Below, one piece after another: positions 44,901 through 53,269 of a stretch of 64,000 nt of DNA. The stretch's first letter is position 1. Every line of letters begins with the position of its first letter. The notes below the pieces were generated by a model. It saw nothing but the letters and a program-made list of their open reading frames with translations. It searched no databases and had not been told where the DNA came from. This stretch comes from Pseudomonas purpurea. GTDB taxonomy: Bacteria > Pseudomonadota > Gammaproteobacteria > Pseudomonadales > Pseudomonadaceae. A program made the position numbers and the translations under genes. Location: positions 5,720,001-5,784,000 of the forward strand of contig NZ_CP150918.1 in NCBI RefSeq assembly GCF_039908635.1. The letters are read 5' to 3'.

Positions 44901-46928
44901 ATGTTTGCGTCGGCCAACACTGCGCACTTCGCACTTCAAATCCCTGCTGTTCGCAACGTCTTCCAGGTACTGGCCTTTGCAGGGACTGAAGCCATCAGCG
45001 CCTTGTACGCAATCCAGGTGTCACTGGTCAGCGAGCACCCTGATTTCGATCTGGAAAGCCTGCTCAGCCAACCCGCCTTTCTCCAGTTCGGCCTGAAGGG
45101 CGAAGGCATTCATGGCCGTATCGAAGAGGTATTGGTGGGTGAAAGCGGTCAACGCCTGACCCATTACCAACTGACCCTGGTGCCCGCGCTGCACTATTTG
45201 CAGTTCAGCCATCAGCAACGGATTTTCCAGAACCTGACGGTGCCGCACATCATTGCGCAGGTGCTCAAAGGTCACGGTATTCAGGCGGATGCCTTTACCT
45301 TCAAGGTCAGTACCCGCCCGGTGCGCGACTATTGCACCCAGTATGGGGAAAGTGATTTTGAGTTCGTCCAGCGCCTGTGTGCCGAGGACGGTATCGCGTG
45401 GCACCATCAGCATTCGCCTGAAGGCCATCTGCTGGTGTTCACCGATGATCAGGCCTGGTTTCCCAAATTGGGTGAAACCCCTTATCAGCAAGGCTCTGGC
45501 CAGGTGGCAGACAACCCGACCGTCAGCCAGTTTTCCCAACGCTTCAGCACCCGTACCAGCACCACTACGTGCCGCGACTATGACTTGAAACGCCCGAGTC
45601 AGTTGCTGGAAAGCAGCTTCACCGCCGAGTTCAGCCCTGCGCTCGAAGACTATCGCTACCCGGCGCCTATCGAGAATGAAAAGCGCGGCAAACAACTCGC
45701 CCGCCAAGCCCTTGAGCGGCACCGTACCGATTACCAGTTGGCCGAGGGCAAAAGTGACCAGCCGACTCTGCGTAGCGGTCACTTCTTCGACTTGACCGAA
45801 CACCCGCGCAAGTCCTGCAACGATTTGTGGCTATTGCTCAGTGTGACGCACCAGGGGAAACAGCCTCAGGTGCTGGAAGAGGCCATCACCAGCGACGTCA
45901 AACCGCAAGACGGCTTCACGCAAGGCTACCGCAACCGCTTCAGCGCCATCCCATGGGACGTGTTCTACCGTCCACCGCTGCGCCCGCGAAAAACCGTGCA
46001 GGTCAGCCAGACCGCCCGCGTCACCGGGCCGGTTGGAGAGGAGATCTTTTGTGATGAGTTTGGCCGAGTAAAGGTCGAGCTGCCCTGGGACCGGGCGGAA
46101 CTCAACAGCGATAAAAGCAGTTGCTGGCTACGGGTTTCATCGAGCTGGGCGGGAGAGAGCTTTGGTGCTGTGACCCTCCCGCGTATCGGTATGGAAGTGG
46201 TCGTGACCTACCTGGAAGGCGATCCCGACCAACCGTTGATTACCGGTTGCGTGCCCAACAAGGTCACGTCCGTACCCCATCTCTTGCCCGCGAACAAAAC
46301 CAAAACCGTACTGCGCAGCCAAAGCTCTCCGCACACCGGTGGTTACAACGAACTGTCGATTGAGGACCGCGCCGGGCAGGAAAAAATCTACTTGCGCGCC
46401 CAGCGCGACCTCGAACAACTGATCCTCAACGACAGCGACACCAAAATCGGCAACGACCGCCGCGAACAGATCACGCGCGACAGCCACAGCCTGATCAAGG
46501 GCGACGAATTGCACACCACCCAGGGCGTGCGCAACACCGTTGTCGGCGGCAACGAATTAATCAGCATCACCGGCAACAGCAGCACCACGGCGGGCGGCAC
46601 GCTGGTGATTCAGGCCGGCCCCCACGCGCACCTCACCGCCGCCCAGGTGGTGATCGACGCAGGGATGAGCCTGTCGCTCAAGGCTGGCGGCCACCACCTC
46701 GTGATCAATGCAGCGGGGATTTTCAGCAGCGTGGCCATTGTCGAGGGCGGGGCGCCCGTGCCCGGTATGGCGCCACTGCAAGCAACAGAGGCGCTGGCTA
46801 GTGAACTGCCTGCCATCATCCTCAGTCCGCAATCCCTCGTTTTAGAGACCCAGCAAAGAGCGACTGACTACTGCCCGCTCTGCGAGGCTTGTCGCGATGG
46901 CCTGTGCAGTATTGGAGATAACGCATGA
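44901..46928 (+). CDS. vgrG: T6SS spike protein VgrG with cysteine-rich tail
   Basis: ATG 44901 with AAGGA 8 bases upstream gives 675 residues; the longer frame adds 48 residues of no recognisable VgrG sequence. The gp27-like base shows YCTQYGESDFEFVQRLCAED, the OB fold shows CDEFGRVKVELPWDR and PRIGMEVVVTYLEGDPDQPL, and the needle shows repeats such as DGxxLIKGDELHTTQ. The tail after the needle is short and ends CPLCEACRDGLCSIGDNA, with four cysteines in 13 residues. This tail could bind metal or be the docking site for the DUF4123 adaptor encoded next. The stop overlaps that gene (ATGA). Confidence 0.95.
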   Translation: MFASANTAHFALQIPAVRNVFQVLAFAGTEAISALYAIQVSLVSEHPDFDLESLLSQPAFLQFGLKGEGIHGRIEEVLVGESGQRLTHYQLTLVPALHYLQFSHQQRIFQNLTVPHIIAQVLKGHGIQADAFTFKVSTRPVRDYCTQYGESDFEFVQRLCAEDGIAWHHQHSPEGHLLVFTDDQAWFPKLGETPYQQGSGQVADNPTVSQFSQRFSTRTSTTTCRDYDLKRPSQLLESSFTAEFSPALEDYRYPAPIENEKRGKQLARQALERHRTDYQLAEGKSDQPTLRSGHFFDLTEHPRKSCNDLWLLLSVTHQGKQPQVLEEAITSDVKPQDGFTQGYRNRFSAIPWDVFYRPPLRPRKTVQVSQTARVTGPVGEEIFCDEFGRVKVELPWDRAELNSDKSSCWLRVSSSWAGESFGAVTLPRIGMEVVVTYLEGDPDQPLITGCVPNKVTSVPHLLPANKTKTVLRSQSSPHTGGYNELSIEDRAGQEKIYLRAQRDLEQLILNDSDTKIGNDRREQITRDSHSLIKGDELHTTQGVRNTVVGGNELISITGNSSTTAGGTLVIQAGPHAHLTAAQVVIDAGMSLSLKAGGHHLVINAAGIFSSVAIVEGGAPVPGMAPLQATEALASELPAIILSPQSLVLETQQRATDYCPLCEACRDGLCSIGDNA

Positions 46929-47773
46929 GCACGTTGGAGCAATGGCTACACGACCAGTCCGCGACAGGGCGGCACTTTTACCTGGTGCTGGACTCCCTCG
47001 GGCAAGCAGATGAGCGCAATACGTTGGTCAGCGAGCTGGGAACTCAGCGCTACCGTAACCTGTACATTGGTACACCCGCTGAGTCGCTGGCGAAAAACGG
47101 GCCGTACCTGTTTGAACTCGACTCGTTTGATCTCCCGGCGCTCCGGACCTTGCTCACGTCGCCAGAGCGCAACTGGGGTTGGCTGGCCAGCGCTGAAAAC
47201 ACCGACCTCGATACGCTGAGCGCCCATTGGCGCGAGCGTCTGGTGACTGGCGAACGCCCCCATCAAGCCGTCTATCGTTTCCACGATAACCGCGTGTTAG
47301 CACGTGCGCTGGCCTACCTGCCACCTGAACAGCGCCCGGAGTATCTGGGGTCGATGGCCAGCGTATGTTATTGGCAGGTTGAGCAATGGAGGGTCACTGA
47401 CAACCCCGCGCCGGGCCAGTACCCGCTGCCAACAGACCCCGCCTGGTGTCATACCCCTACGCCAGAAGCCACATTCAAGGGCGTACAGTTCGACAATACG
47501 CGCCGCTACCTGGTCCGCGAACACACCGACAACCTGCTCAGCCTGGCCCAGCAGCAGGACATTGATACCTGGCTACGCGGCCAGTTCGACCTGGCGCACA
47601 CCTGGGGTTGGCAGGAACCGGACAGCATTCATTTTTTACTGACGCAAAGCTTGCAAGCGCCGGATTACACCCCACCAAAAAACTGGCAACCCCAGCCCAA
47701 TGAAACCCCGGCGATGCACTTTGACCGGGTTTATCAGGAAACGCTGTATTGGCAGGGAGATGCCCCCGTATGA
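46925..47773 (+). CDS. DUF4123 T6SS effector adaptor (Tap/TEC family)
   Basis: The product is 282 residues. The DUF4123 core is visible (FYLVLDSLGQADERNTLVSE, GPYLFELDSFDLPALRTLL, NWGWLASAENTDLDTLSAHW, YRFHDNRVLARALAYLPPEQ). These chaperones load a specific effector onto a partner VgrG; in Vibrio cholerae the order is vgrG - tap-1 - lipase effector tseL - immunity. The last 75 bases of this gene recur twice downstream as relics of tandem duplication. The stop overlaps the first lipoprotein start. Confidence 0.93.
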   Translation: MSTLEQWLHDQSATGRHFYLVLDSLGQADERNTLVSELGTQRYRNLYIGTPAESLAKNGPYLFELDSFDLPALRTLLTSPERNWGWLASAENTDLDTLSAHWRERLVTGERPHQAVYRFHDNRVLARALAYLPPEQRPEYLGSMASVCYWQVEQWRVTDNPAPGQYPLPTDPAWCHTPTPEATFKGVQFDNTRRYLVREHTDNLLSLAQQQDIDTWLRGQFDLAHTWGWQEPDSIHFLLTQSLQAPDYTPPKNWQPQPNETPAMHFDRVYQETLYWQGDAPV

Positions 47774-48564
47774 AGCGCGTCATTCACCGTTTAATCCTTG
47801 GCAGTTGCCTGGCCCTGAGCGTGGGCTGCTCAGCCACCGGTAAGCCCAACACCTTTACCTTTACCGCCGACTTGCCACCGGACTTTGCCTATGTTGCGAC
47901 CGTGACCTACGTGCCCGTCCCTGGCCAATCCTGCAACCTGGACAAACGTGACAACCTGAACCCGCAGTTCAACCGCGAGTGGCAGACCGAATACAAGCCC
48001 GATGCGCAGATCGAAATACGCCGTACCCGCAAAGGTTGCGAGTTGGTGCTGAACAGCATTCAACTCGATATCAACGCAGCCTACGGAAAGGACATCGGTG
48101 AGTTCGGCGGAGACACCGGATTTATCGCGGTGCGGGACTACCTCGACCCCCACGACAAAGGCACCTTCAATGCTGCTGGCGAAAGCCAGTTTTCGGGCCA
48201 GTGCCAGTGGTTTTTCCGCACGATTGGCCCAAAGCGTTACATCACCAAAATCCTTTACTGCAAAAACACTGATGCTCAGGGCAATGTCACCAAAGGTCGT
48301 CCGTTTGCCGCGTACACCCTCGACCAACTCCCAGGCAAAACCGTGAAGCTGAAGATCAAGCTGGCGGATGGGGAAAAGCCCGCTATCGGCGACACCTGGG
48401 TCAAGGTGCCCGGTGGCTGGAAGCGTTGTATGGGCGACAATTTTGAAGACCAATATGCCTTTTGCTATGGCAATTACAAAGACTTCAGCACTTTCAAAAT
48501 GCCCGATGGTCGCAACTGCAGCATTTACCCAGGCTGCACCGAAAACAAGGAGGTGACCCCATGA
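47770..48564 (+). CDS. lipase-immunity lipoprotein, copy 1
   Basis: The product is 264 residues beginning MKRVIHRLILGSCLALSVGC; the lipobox cysteine is at residue 20. The mature protein has paired cysteines (GQSCNLD, RKGCELV, SGQCQWF, LYCKNTD, KRCMGD, FCYGN, RNCSIYPGC). Position between adaptor and lipase, lipoprotein nature and cell-envelope location all fit a phospholipase immunity protein. Copy-specific segments are VLNSIQLDINAAYG, EFGGDTGF, TIGPKRYITKI and ADGEKPAIG. The start overlaps the DUF4123 stop. Confidence 0.85.
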   Translation: MKRVIHRLILGSCLALSVGCSATGKPNTFTFTADLPPDFAYVATVTYVPVPGQSCNLDKRDNLNPQFNREWQTEYKPDAQIEIRRTRKGCELVLNSIQLDINAAYGKDIGEFGGDTGFIAVRDYLDPHDKGTFNAAGESQFSGQCQWFFRTIGPKRYITKILYCKNTDAQGNVTKGRPFAAYTLDQLPGKTVKLKIKLADGEKPAIGDTWVKVPGGWKRCMGDNFEDQYAFCYGNYKDFSTFKMPDGRNCSIYPGCTENKEVTP

Positions 48565-48653
48565 ACGGGCTACCCCAGCCCAATGAAACCCCGGCGATGC
48601 ACTTTGACCGGGTTTATCAGGAAACGCTGTATTGGCAGGGAGATGCCCCCCGT
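48561..48653 (+). other. relic of the adaptor 3' end used as a mini-ORF, unit 2
   Basis: Behind AAGGAGGTGA an ATG at 48561 opens a frame MNGLPQPNETPAMHFDRVYQ that copies the C-terminus of the DUF4123 protein. In this unit the C6 run keeps the frame open into the lipoprotein gene, which would give a 31-residue N-terminal extension in front of the signal peptide. Initiation at the internal ATG 48654 is more likely to give functional lipoprotein. Confidence 0.7.
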
Positions 48654-49448
48654 ATGAAGCGCGTCATTCACCGTTTAATCCTTGGCAGTTGCCTGGCCCT
48701 GAGCGTGGGCTGCTCAGCCACCGGTAAGCCCAACACCTTTACCTTTACCGCCGACTTGCCACCGGACTTTGCCTATGTTGCGACCGTGACCTACGTGCCC
48801 GTCCCTGGCCAATCCTGCAACCTGGACAAACGTGACAACCTGAACCCGCAGTTCAACCGCGAGTGGCGAACTGAATACAAGCCCGATGCGCAGATCGAAA
48901 TACGCCGTACCCGCAAAGGCTGCGAGTTGGTGGTGAGCAGAATAGAGCTTGAGATCAACGCGGCGTACGGGAAAGACATCGGGGACTCTGGTGGTGATTC
49001 CGGGTTTATCGCGGTGCGGGACTACCTCGCCCCCCACGACAAAGGCACCTTCAATGCTGCCGGGGAAAGCCAGTTTTCCGGGCAGTGTCAGTGGTTTTTC
49101 AGGACCTCGGGAGGCTTGCGCCGCATTGTAAAAATTCTCTACTGCAAAAATACCGATGCCCAGGGCAATGTCACCAAAGGTCGTCCGTTTGCCGCATACA
49201 CCCTCGATCAACTCCCAGGCAAAACCGTGAAGCTGAAGATCAAGCTGGCGGATGAGGAAGAACCCTACATGGGCGATACCTGGGTCAAGGTGCCTGGAGG
49301 CTGGAAACGTTGCATGGGCAAGGGGTTTGAAGACCAACACGCTTTTTGTTACGGCAATTACAAAGACTTCAGCACCTTCAAAATGCCCGATGGTCGCAAC
49401 TGCAGCATTTACCCAGGCTGCACCGAAAACAAGGAGGTGACCCCATGA
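48654..49448 (+). CDS. lipase-immunity lipoprotein, copy 2
   Basis: 264 residues, same signal (LALSVGC) as copy 1. Differences cluster in the middle and C-terminal part: VVSRIELEINAAYG, DSGGDSGF, TSGGLRRIVKI, ADEEEPYMG, KGFEDQHAFC. A longer frame in phase from 48462 or 48561 exists only because of one additional C and is probably not the functional start. Confidence 0.83.
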   Translation: MKRVIHRLILGSCLALSVGCSATGKPNTFTFTADLPPDFAYVATVTYVPVPGQSCNLDKRDNLNPQFNREWRTEYKPDAQIEIRRTRKGCELVVSRIELEINAAYGKDIGDSGGDSGFIAVRDYLAPHDKGTFNAAGESQFSGQCQWFFRTSGGLRRIVKILYCKNTDAQGNVTKGRPFAAYTLDQLPGKTVKLKIKLADEEEPYMGDTWVKVPGGWKRCMGKGFEDQHAFCYGNYKDFSTFKMPDGRNCSIYPGCTENKEVTP

Positions 49449-49540
49449 ACGGGCTACCCCAGCCCAATGAACCCCCGGCGATGCACTTTGACCGGGTTTA
49501 TCAGGAAACGCTGTATTGGCAGGGAGATGCCCCCGTATGA
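49445..49540 (+). other. relic of the adaptor 3' end used as a mini-ORF, unit 3
   Basis: A 31-codon frame (MNGLPQPNEPPAMHFDRVYQ ... DAPV) starts behind AAGGAGGTGA and ends in a GTATGA overlap with the third lipoprotein start, as the parent adaptor gene does with copy 1. It may couple translation of copy 3 to copy 2. Confidence 0.7.
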
Positions 49541-50331
49541 AGCGCGTCATTCACCGTTTAATCCTTGGCAGTTGCCTGGCCCTGAGCATGGGCTGCTCAG
49601 CCACCGGTAAGTCCAACACTTTTACCTTTACCGCCGACTTGCCACCGGACTTTGCCTATGTCGCAACCGTGACCTACGTGCCCGTCCCTGGCCAATCCTG
49701 CAACCTGGGCAAACGTGACAACTTGAAACCGCAGTTCAACCGCGAATGGCAGACCGAATACAAGCCCGATGCGCAGATCGAAATACGCCGCACCCGCAAA
49801 GGCTGCGAGTTGGTGGTGAGCAGAATAGAGCTTGAGATCAACGCGGCGTACGGGAAAGACATCGGGGACTCTGGTGGTGATTCCGGGTTTATCGCGGTGC
49901 GGGACTACCTCGCCCCCCACGACAAAGGCACCTTCAATGCTGCTGGCGAAAGCGAGTTTTCCGGGCAGTGCCAGTGGTTGTTCCGCACGGTTGGCCTTAA
50001 GCGCCGCATTGTAAAAATTCTCTACTGCAAAAACACCGATGCACAGGGCAATGTCACCAAAGGTCGTCCGTTTGCCGCGTACACCCTCGATCAACTCCCA
50101 GGCAAAACCGTGAAGCTGAAGATCAAGCTGGCCGATGAGGAAAAGCCTGGCTGGGGAGATACTTGGGTCAAGGTACCCGGTGGTTGGAAGCGCTGCATGG
50201 GAGACAGCTTTGAAGATCAGCATGCTTACTGCAATGGTAACTATAAGGACTTCAGCACCTTCAAAATGCCCGATGGTCGCAACTGCAGCATTTACCCAGG
50301 CTGCACCGAAAACAAGGAGGTGACCCCATGA
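49537..50331 (+). CDS. lipase-immunity lipoprotein, copy 3
   Basis: 264 residues, signal ending LALSMGC. It shares VVSRIELEINAAYG and DSGGDSGF with copy 2 but has its own TVGLKRRIVKI, ADEEKPGWG and DSFEDQHAYCNGN. The mosaic distribution of variants suggests duplication followed by divergence and gene conversion. Its stop overlaps the lipase start (ATGA), so this copy is the one most tightly coupled to the effector. Confidence 0.85.
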   Translation: MKRVIHRLILGSCLALSMGCSATGKSNTFTFTADLPPDFAYVATVTYVPVPGQSCNLGKRDNLKPQFNREWQTEYKPDAQIEIRRTRKGCELVVSRIELEINAAYGKDIGDSGGDSGFIAVRDYLAPHDKGTFNAAGESEFSGQCQWLFRTVGLKRRIVKILYCKNTDAQGNVTKGRPFAAYTLDQLPGKTVKLKIKLADEEKPGWGDTWVKVPGGWKRCMGDSFEDQHAYCNGNYKDFSTFKMPDGRNCSIYPGCTENKEVTP

Positions 50332-52649
50332 GCCTTGCTCCCCTGAAAGACGATGACAAACCGTCCTTTGACGGTCGTATTCATACCTGCCCGTTACGCG
50401 AGCACTCGACCAGTTTTCAATTGGTGGATGAGTTGGGGGACGGCAAGCCCTATGCAGGCTTGGCGTATGTGGTCACCGACTATGAGAATGCTGTCTACAC
50501 CGGCAAGCTGGACGCCACCGGTTCCGGCAAGGTGGACAAGCATTATTGTGGTCCGGTGGTGCTGAAACTAAATCAGCCTTACCAAGGAAGTAACGATGAT
50601 TACAGCGAACTAATGCGCCGTAAACATTACCCCCTGCCCATCACCGAGCTGCAAGTACGGGCCGAGAAAACTCGCTTTCGGCATAAATCGGGGGTACCGA
50701 CCCGCTCCAATCCCGCCAGGGGCAAAGACCACAGCTACTTTCAGGTTGAGGTACGTGAACTGGTGGAGTTTGACGCGCACTTGCCGCCACTGGTTAAACG
50801 TAACTTCCCCCCAAACGCCCATGTTTTCTCGTTGTTTCGGCAGGAATCTCAGGTAAAAAACGCCAAGGTCCAGCAGACCGGGTTTCTGGAGGGTGGCAAG
50901 AACACTGTCGTCACGCACAACGATCTGGCCATGTCAGTGCAGGGGTTTGCACCGTCTTCACGCCCACCACGAGGCGTTGGCCTGATGCCGAACCGGCATA
51001 GCGTGCTGGAGGTGCGCCCACTGCGCGCCCTGCGCCCAATGCTCTCGCCTAGCAACGATTTCTGCGCACTCAACCTGTACCAACTGGCGCTGATGGCGAC
51101 CCTGAGTTACAGCGACTTTGGTCAGCAACCCATTTCACACCCGGTAGAAGCCGACAACGTGAGCTTTCCGTTGCAACCAAGCATAGGCAACTGGTTTGGT
51201 GACGCGCTGCCAAAATTTGACGAGCTTTGGCAGGTGGATGCGGCGCAGGCCGGGGGGAAAGCCTATTACCCCTTGTATGAGGAGGTGCCGTACTCCAAGC
51301 GCCTGGAAGTGGTGCCCTTCGACCCAGAACTGTACTCGGAAGTTAACAACCCATGCCTGGGTGAAAAACAGGAAAATCCGGCAAACATTCACTGGTTTGA
51401 TGACAGTACAGCTGACGATGGTACCGATACCCAAGCCTTCATCACTCACCATGATGTGCTGATTCTGATCTCGATACGGGGCACCGCCAGTGGGGCGGAT
51501 GCCCTGCGTGACATGGATGCCACTCAAGTGCCCTTTGAACAAGGGGTTGGCAAGGTGCACAACGGATTTTATGGCGCGGCCAAAGTGGCTTATCGTTTTG
51601 CAGCCCGTTACCTGGATAAGTTTTACAGCGGGCAAAAGCTGATCATCACCGGGCACAGCCTGGGCGGCGCGATTGCGCTGATAGTGTCTGAAATGCTGCG
51701 ACGTCGACCGGATTTCACTTATGACATTGTGCTTTACACCTACGGTGCCCCACGGGCCGGTGACAAAGTCTTCGCAGAAGGGGCTGCGCCGCTGATTCAC
51801 CACCGCACCGTCAACCACAACGACCCGGTGCCAAGCGTCCCATCGACATGGATGAATACGTCCACCAAGCGGGAGTACCTCGCACAGGGTGTCGCGACGG
51901 TGCTGAGCCCGCCTGTCGGGGTGTCATGGCTGGTGTTAGGCATGATCAACATGACCGGCGAACCCTACACGCACCACGGCACACTGCGACACTTTATGCC
52001 GGTTAACTTTGGAGCAGGCCACAAGTCCTCGATCCTCTGGAAACCAGGCTGCAGCAGCATCAACGACCACGGCTGTGCCAAAGCGCTGAAGGCAACCGAC
52101 GGCCTGCCGGATCGCGGCTCATTCCTGCGACAGATAGTTGATAATGCCGACCACAAAATGGTCGTCAGCTACATACCAAACTGCTGGGCCAGCCTGCGCC
52201 GCTGGCAGGAAGCTCAGAAATTCAATCGCCCATTAGTCACTGACCGTGAGTTTGATTCGGTGGATGGGGCGTTAACGAGCATCCAGAAGCAATTGCGCAC
52301 CCTGGCGGGCAGCCTGGCGGCGCGCCCCGACGCCTATGTCATTGCTCAAGCAGCGGCCATCACCGCTCTTCGCAAAGAAGTCGACAACATCAACGATACG
52401 CGTGTCCGTCTAAGCACCCTGCATGTTCAGGCCGTCACCGAGATCGATGTGTATGGTCTATTCGCTGGAATGCCCGAGCTGGCTGAGGATAATTTGCCTC
52501 GCTGGAAAGCTCATGTGGAGAACATAGCCCAGGAACAACTGGCAATGATCCCACCCGCGGCCGATGACAATGACCGGGCGATAGCTGCAATAACGGGTGG
52601 CCACACGGTGGGAGCCCCCTTCCACCTGGATATTGATTCGATTGCCTAG
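50328..52649 (+). CDS. T6SS class-3 lipase effector (Tle2/TseL-like)
   Basis: The product is 773 residues, no signal peptide. A class-3 lipase domain (about 375-560) has the nucleophile elbow TGHSLGGAIAL with Ser near 444, an aspartate in HNDPVPSVP near 499, and a histidine in THHGTLRHF near 549-555 as candidate triad. The N-terminal 350 residues are effector-specific and begin with a small beta domain (LREHSTSFQLVDELGDGKPY). The C-terminal 200 residues are largely helical (LTSIQKQLRTLAGSLAA ... AAAITALRKEVDNIN). Gene order with vgrG and DUF4123 matches the V. cholerae tseL locus, so phospholipid hydrolysis in target cells is inferred. The Tle2 assignment is by domain type only. Confidence 0.88.
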   Translation: MSLAPLKDDDKPSFDGRIHTCPLREHSTSFQLVDELGDGKPYAGLAYVVTDYENAVYTGKLDATGSGKVDKHYCGPVVLKLNQPYQGSNDDYSELMRRKHYPLPITELQVRAEKTRFRHKSGVPTRSNPARGKDHSYFQVEVRELVEFDAHLPPLVKRNFPPNAHVFSLFRQESQVKNAKVQQTGFLEGGKNTVVTHNDLAMSVQGFAPSSRPPRGVGLMPNRHSVLEVRPLRALRPMLSPSNDFCALNLYQLALMATLSYSDFGQQPISHPVEADNVSFPLQPSIGNWFGDALPKFDELWQVDAAQAGGKAYYPLYEEVPYSKRLEVVPFDPELYSEVNNPCLGEKQENPANIHWFDDSTADDGTDTQAFITHHDVLILISIRGTASGADALRDMDATQVPFEQGVGKVHNGFYGAAKVAYRFAARYLDKFYSGQKLIITGHSLGGAIALIVSEMLRRRPDFTYDIVLYTYGAPRAGDKVFAEGAAPLIHHRTVNHNDPVPSVPSTWMNTSTKREYLAQGVATVLSPPVGVSWLVLGMINMTGEPYTHHGTLRHFMPVNFGAGHKSSILWKPGCSSINDHGCAKALKATDGLPDRGSFLRQIVDNADHKMVVSYIPNCWASLRRWQEAQKFNRPLVTDREFDSVDGALTSIQKQLRTLAGSLAARPDAYVIAQAAAITALRKEVDNINDTRVRLSTLHVQAVTEIDVYGLFAGMPELAEDNLPRWKAHVENIAQEQLAMIPPAADDNDRAIAAITGGHTVGAPFHLDIDSIA

Positions 52650-52726
52650 GTGTTCAGTCTCGGAGAGTCGGGTTGGCATTGCATCTTATCCGCCCGACCT
52701 GCCCTATCCATCTCATCTTCACGGGC

Positions 52727-52767
52727 AAAAAAAATGGACACCCGACCTGATCGGTGTGCCCATTTTT
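52727..52767. terminator. bidirectional terminator between lipase and HU genes
   Basis: A run of A (52727-52734) precedes an imperfect hairpin AATGGACACC ... GGTGTGCCCATT, which is followed by a run of T (52763-52767). It serves the convergent lipase (plus) and HU (minus) genes and marks the right edge of the T6SS island. Confidence 0.75.
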
Positions 52768-52803
52768 CTGATCGCGCCCTGCGGTGTGCAGTGCGCGCAA
52801 TGC

Positions 52804-53079
52804 TTATGGATTGACGCTGTCTTTCAACGATTTGCCAGGTTTGAAGGCGACGGTGTTGCTGGCCTTGATTTTCACAGGCTCGCCGGTTTGCGGGTTTTTG
52901 CCGGTGCGCGCGCCGCGGTGGCGTTGCAGGAAGGTGCCGAAGCCCACGAGCGTCACGCTGTCCTTGCGATGCAACGCACCGGTGATTTCTTCGAGAACGG
53001 CATTAAGGACGCGGTTGGCCTGCTCTTTGGTGAGATCCGCTTTTTCCGCGATTGCAGCGGCGAGTTCTGGTTTACGCAT
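52804..53079 (-). CDS. hupA: DNA-binding protein HU
   Basis: The product is 91 residues: MRKPELAAAIAEKADLTKEQ, with the DNA-binding arm HRGARTGKNPQTGEPVKIKA. HU bends and compacts DNA in the nucleoid. The syntenic P. aeruginosa gene near recG is named hupA (HU-alpha); other Pseudomonas literature uses hupN for one HU paralogue, so the symbol is tentative. It ends at a hairpin facing the lipase gene. The 190 bases between it and the rubredoxin reductase gene hold no gene. Confidence 0.93.
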   Translation of the reverse strand: MRKPELAAAIAEKADLTKEQANRVLNAVLEEITGALHRKDSVTLVGFGTFLQRHRGARTGKNPQTGEPVKIKASNTVAFKPGKSLKDSVNP

Positions 53080-53269
53080 TAGTGAAGCCTCTTTGACGGT
53101 TTTTTGTTGTTATGTCCGTGCTGCCCTTGCGGGAACAGCGCCCAAGGCGCCGCAGGCTCTACTCTGCGGCAGACGGGAGTGAGGATGGCACGCGTTCAAG
53201 AGCGGCGCCAGTCTCCCCGCGACCTTTGTCAGGGCAAAAGAGGGGTGATTCCGACAGAACGACCAGTAT

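Larger units (their letters stand above)
47694..50331 (+). repeat. three tandem 884/883-bp units carrying the immunity lipoprotein gene
   Basis: The block from CAGCCCAATGAAACC (end of the DUF4123 gene) through the lipoprotein stop is repeated. Lipoprotein starts lie at 47770, 48654 and 49537, that is 884 and 883 bases apart. The one-base difference is a C6 versus C5 run before the second lipoprotein start. Units are nearly identical at their ends and differ in a few central segments. Confidence 0.92.

Noticed and set aside
48462..48653. In-frame fusion of upstream sequence to lipoprotein copy 2
   Set aside because: It depends on one additional C in a C run, and would bury the lipoprotein signal; the internal ATG at 48654 matches the other copies.
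47770..50331. CRISPR-like or satellite array
   Set aside because: The repeats are long (about 884 bp), coding and only three in number; no short direct repeats with spacers were seen anywhere in the window.
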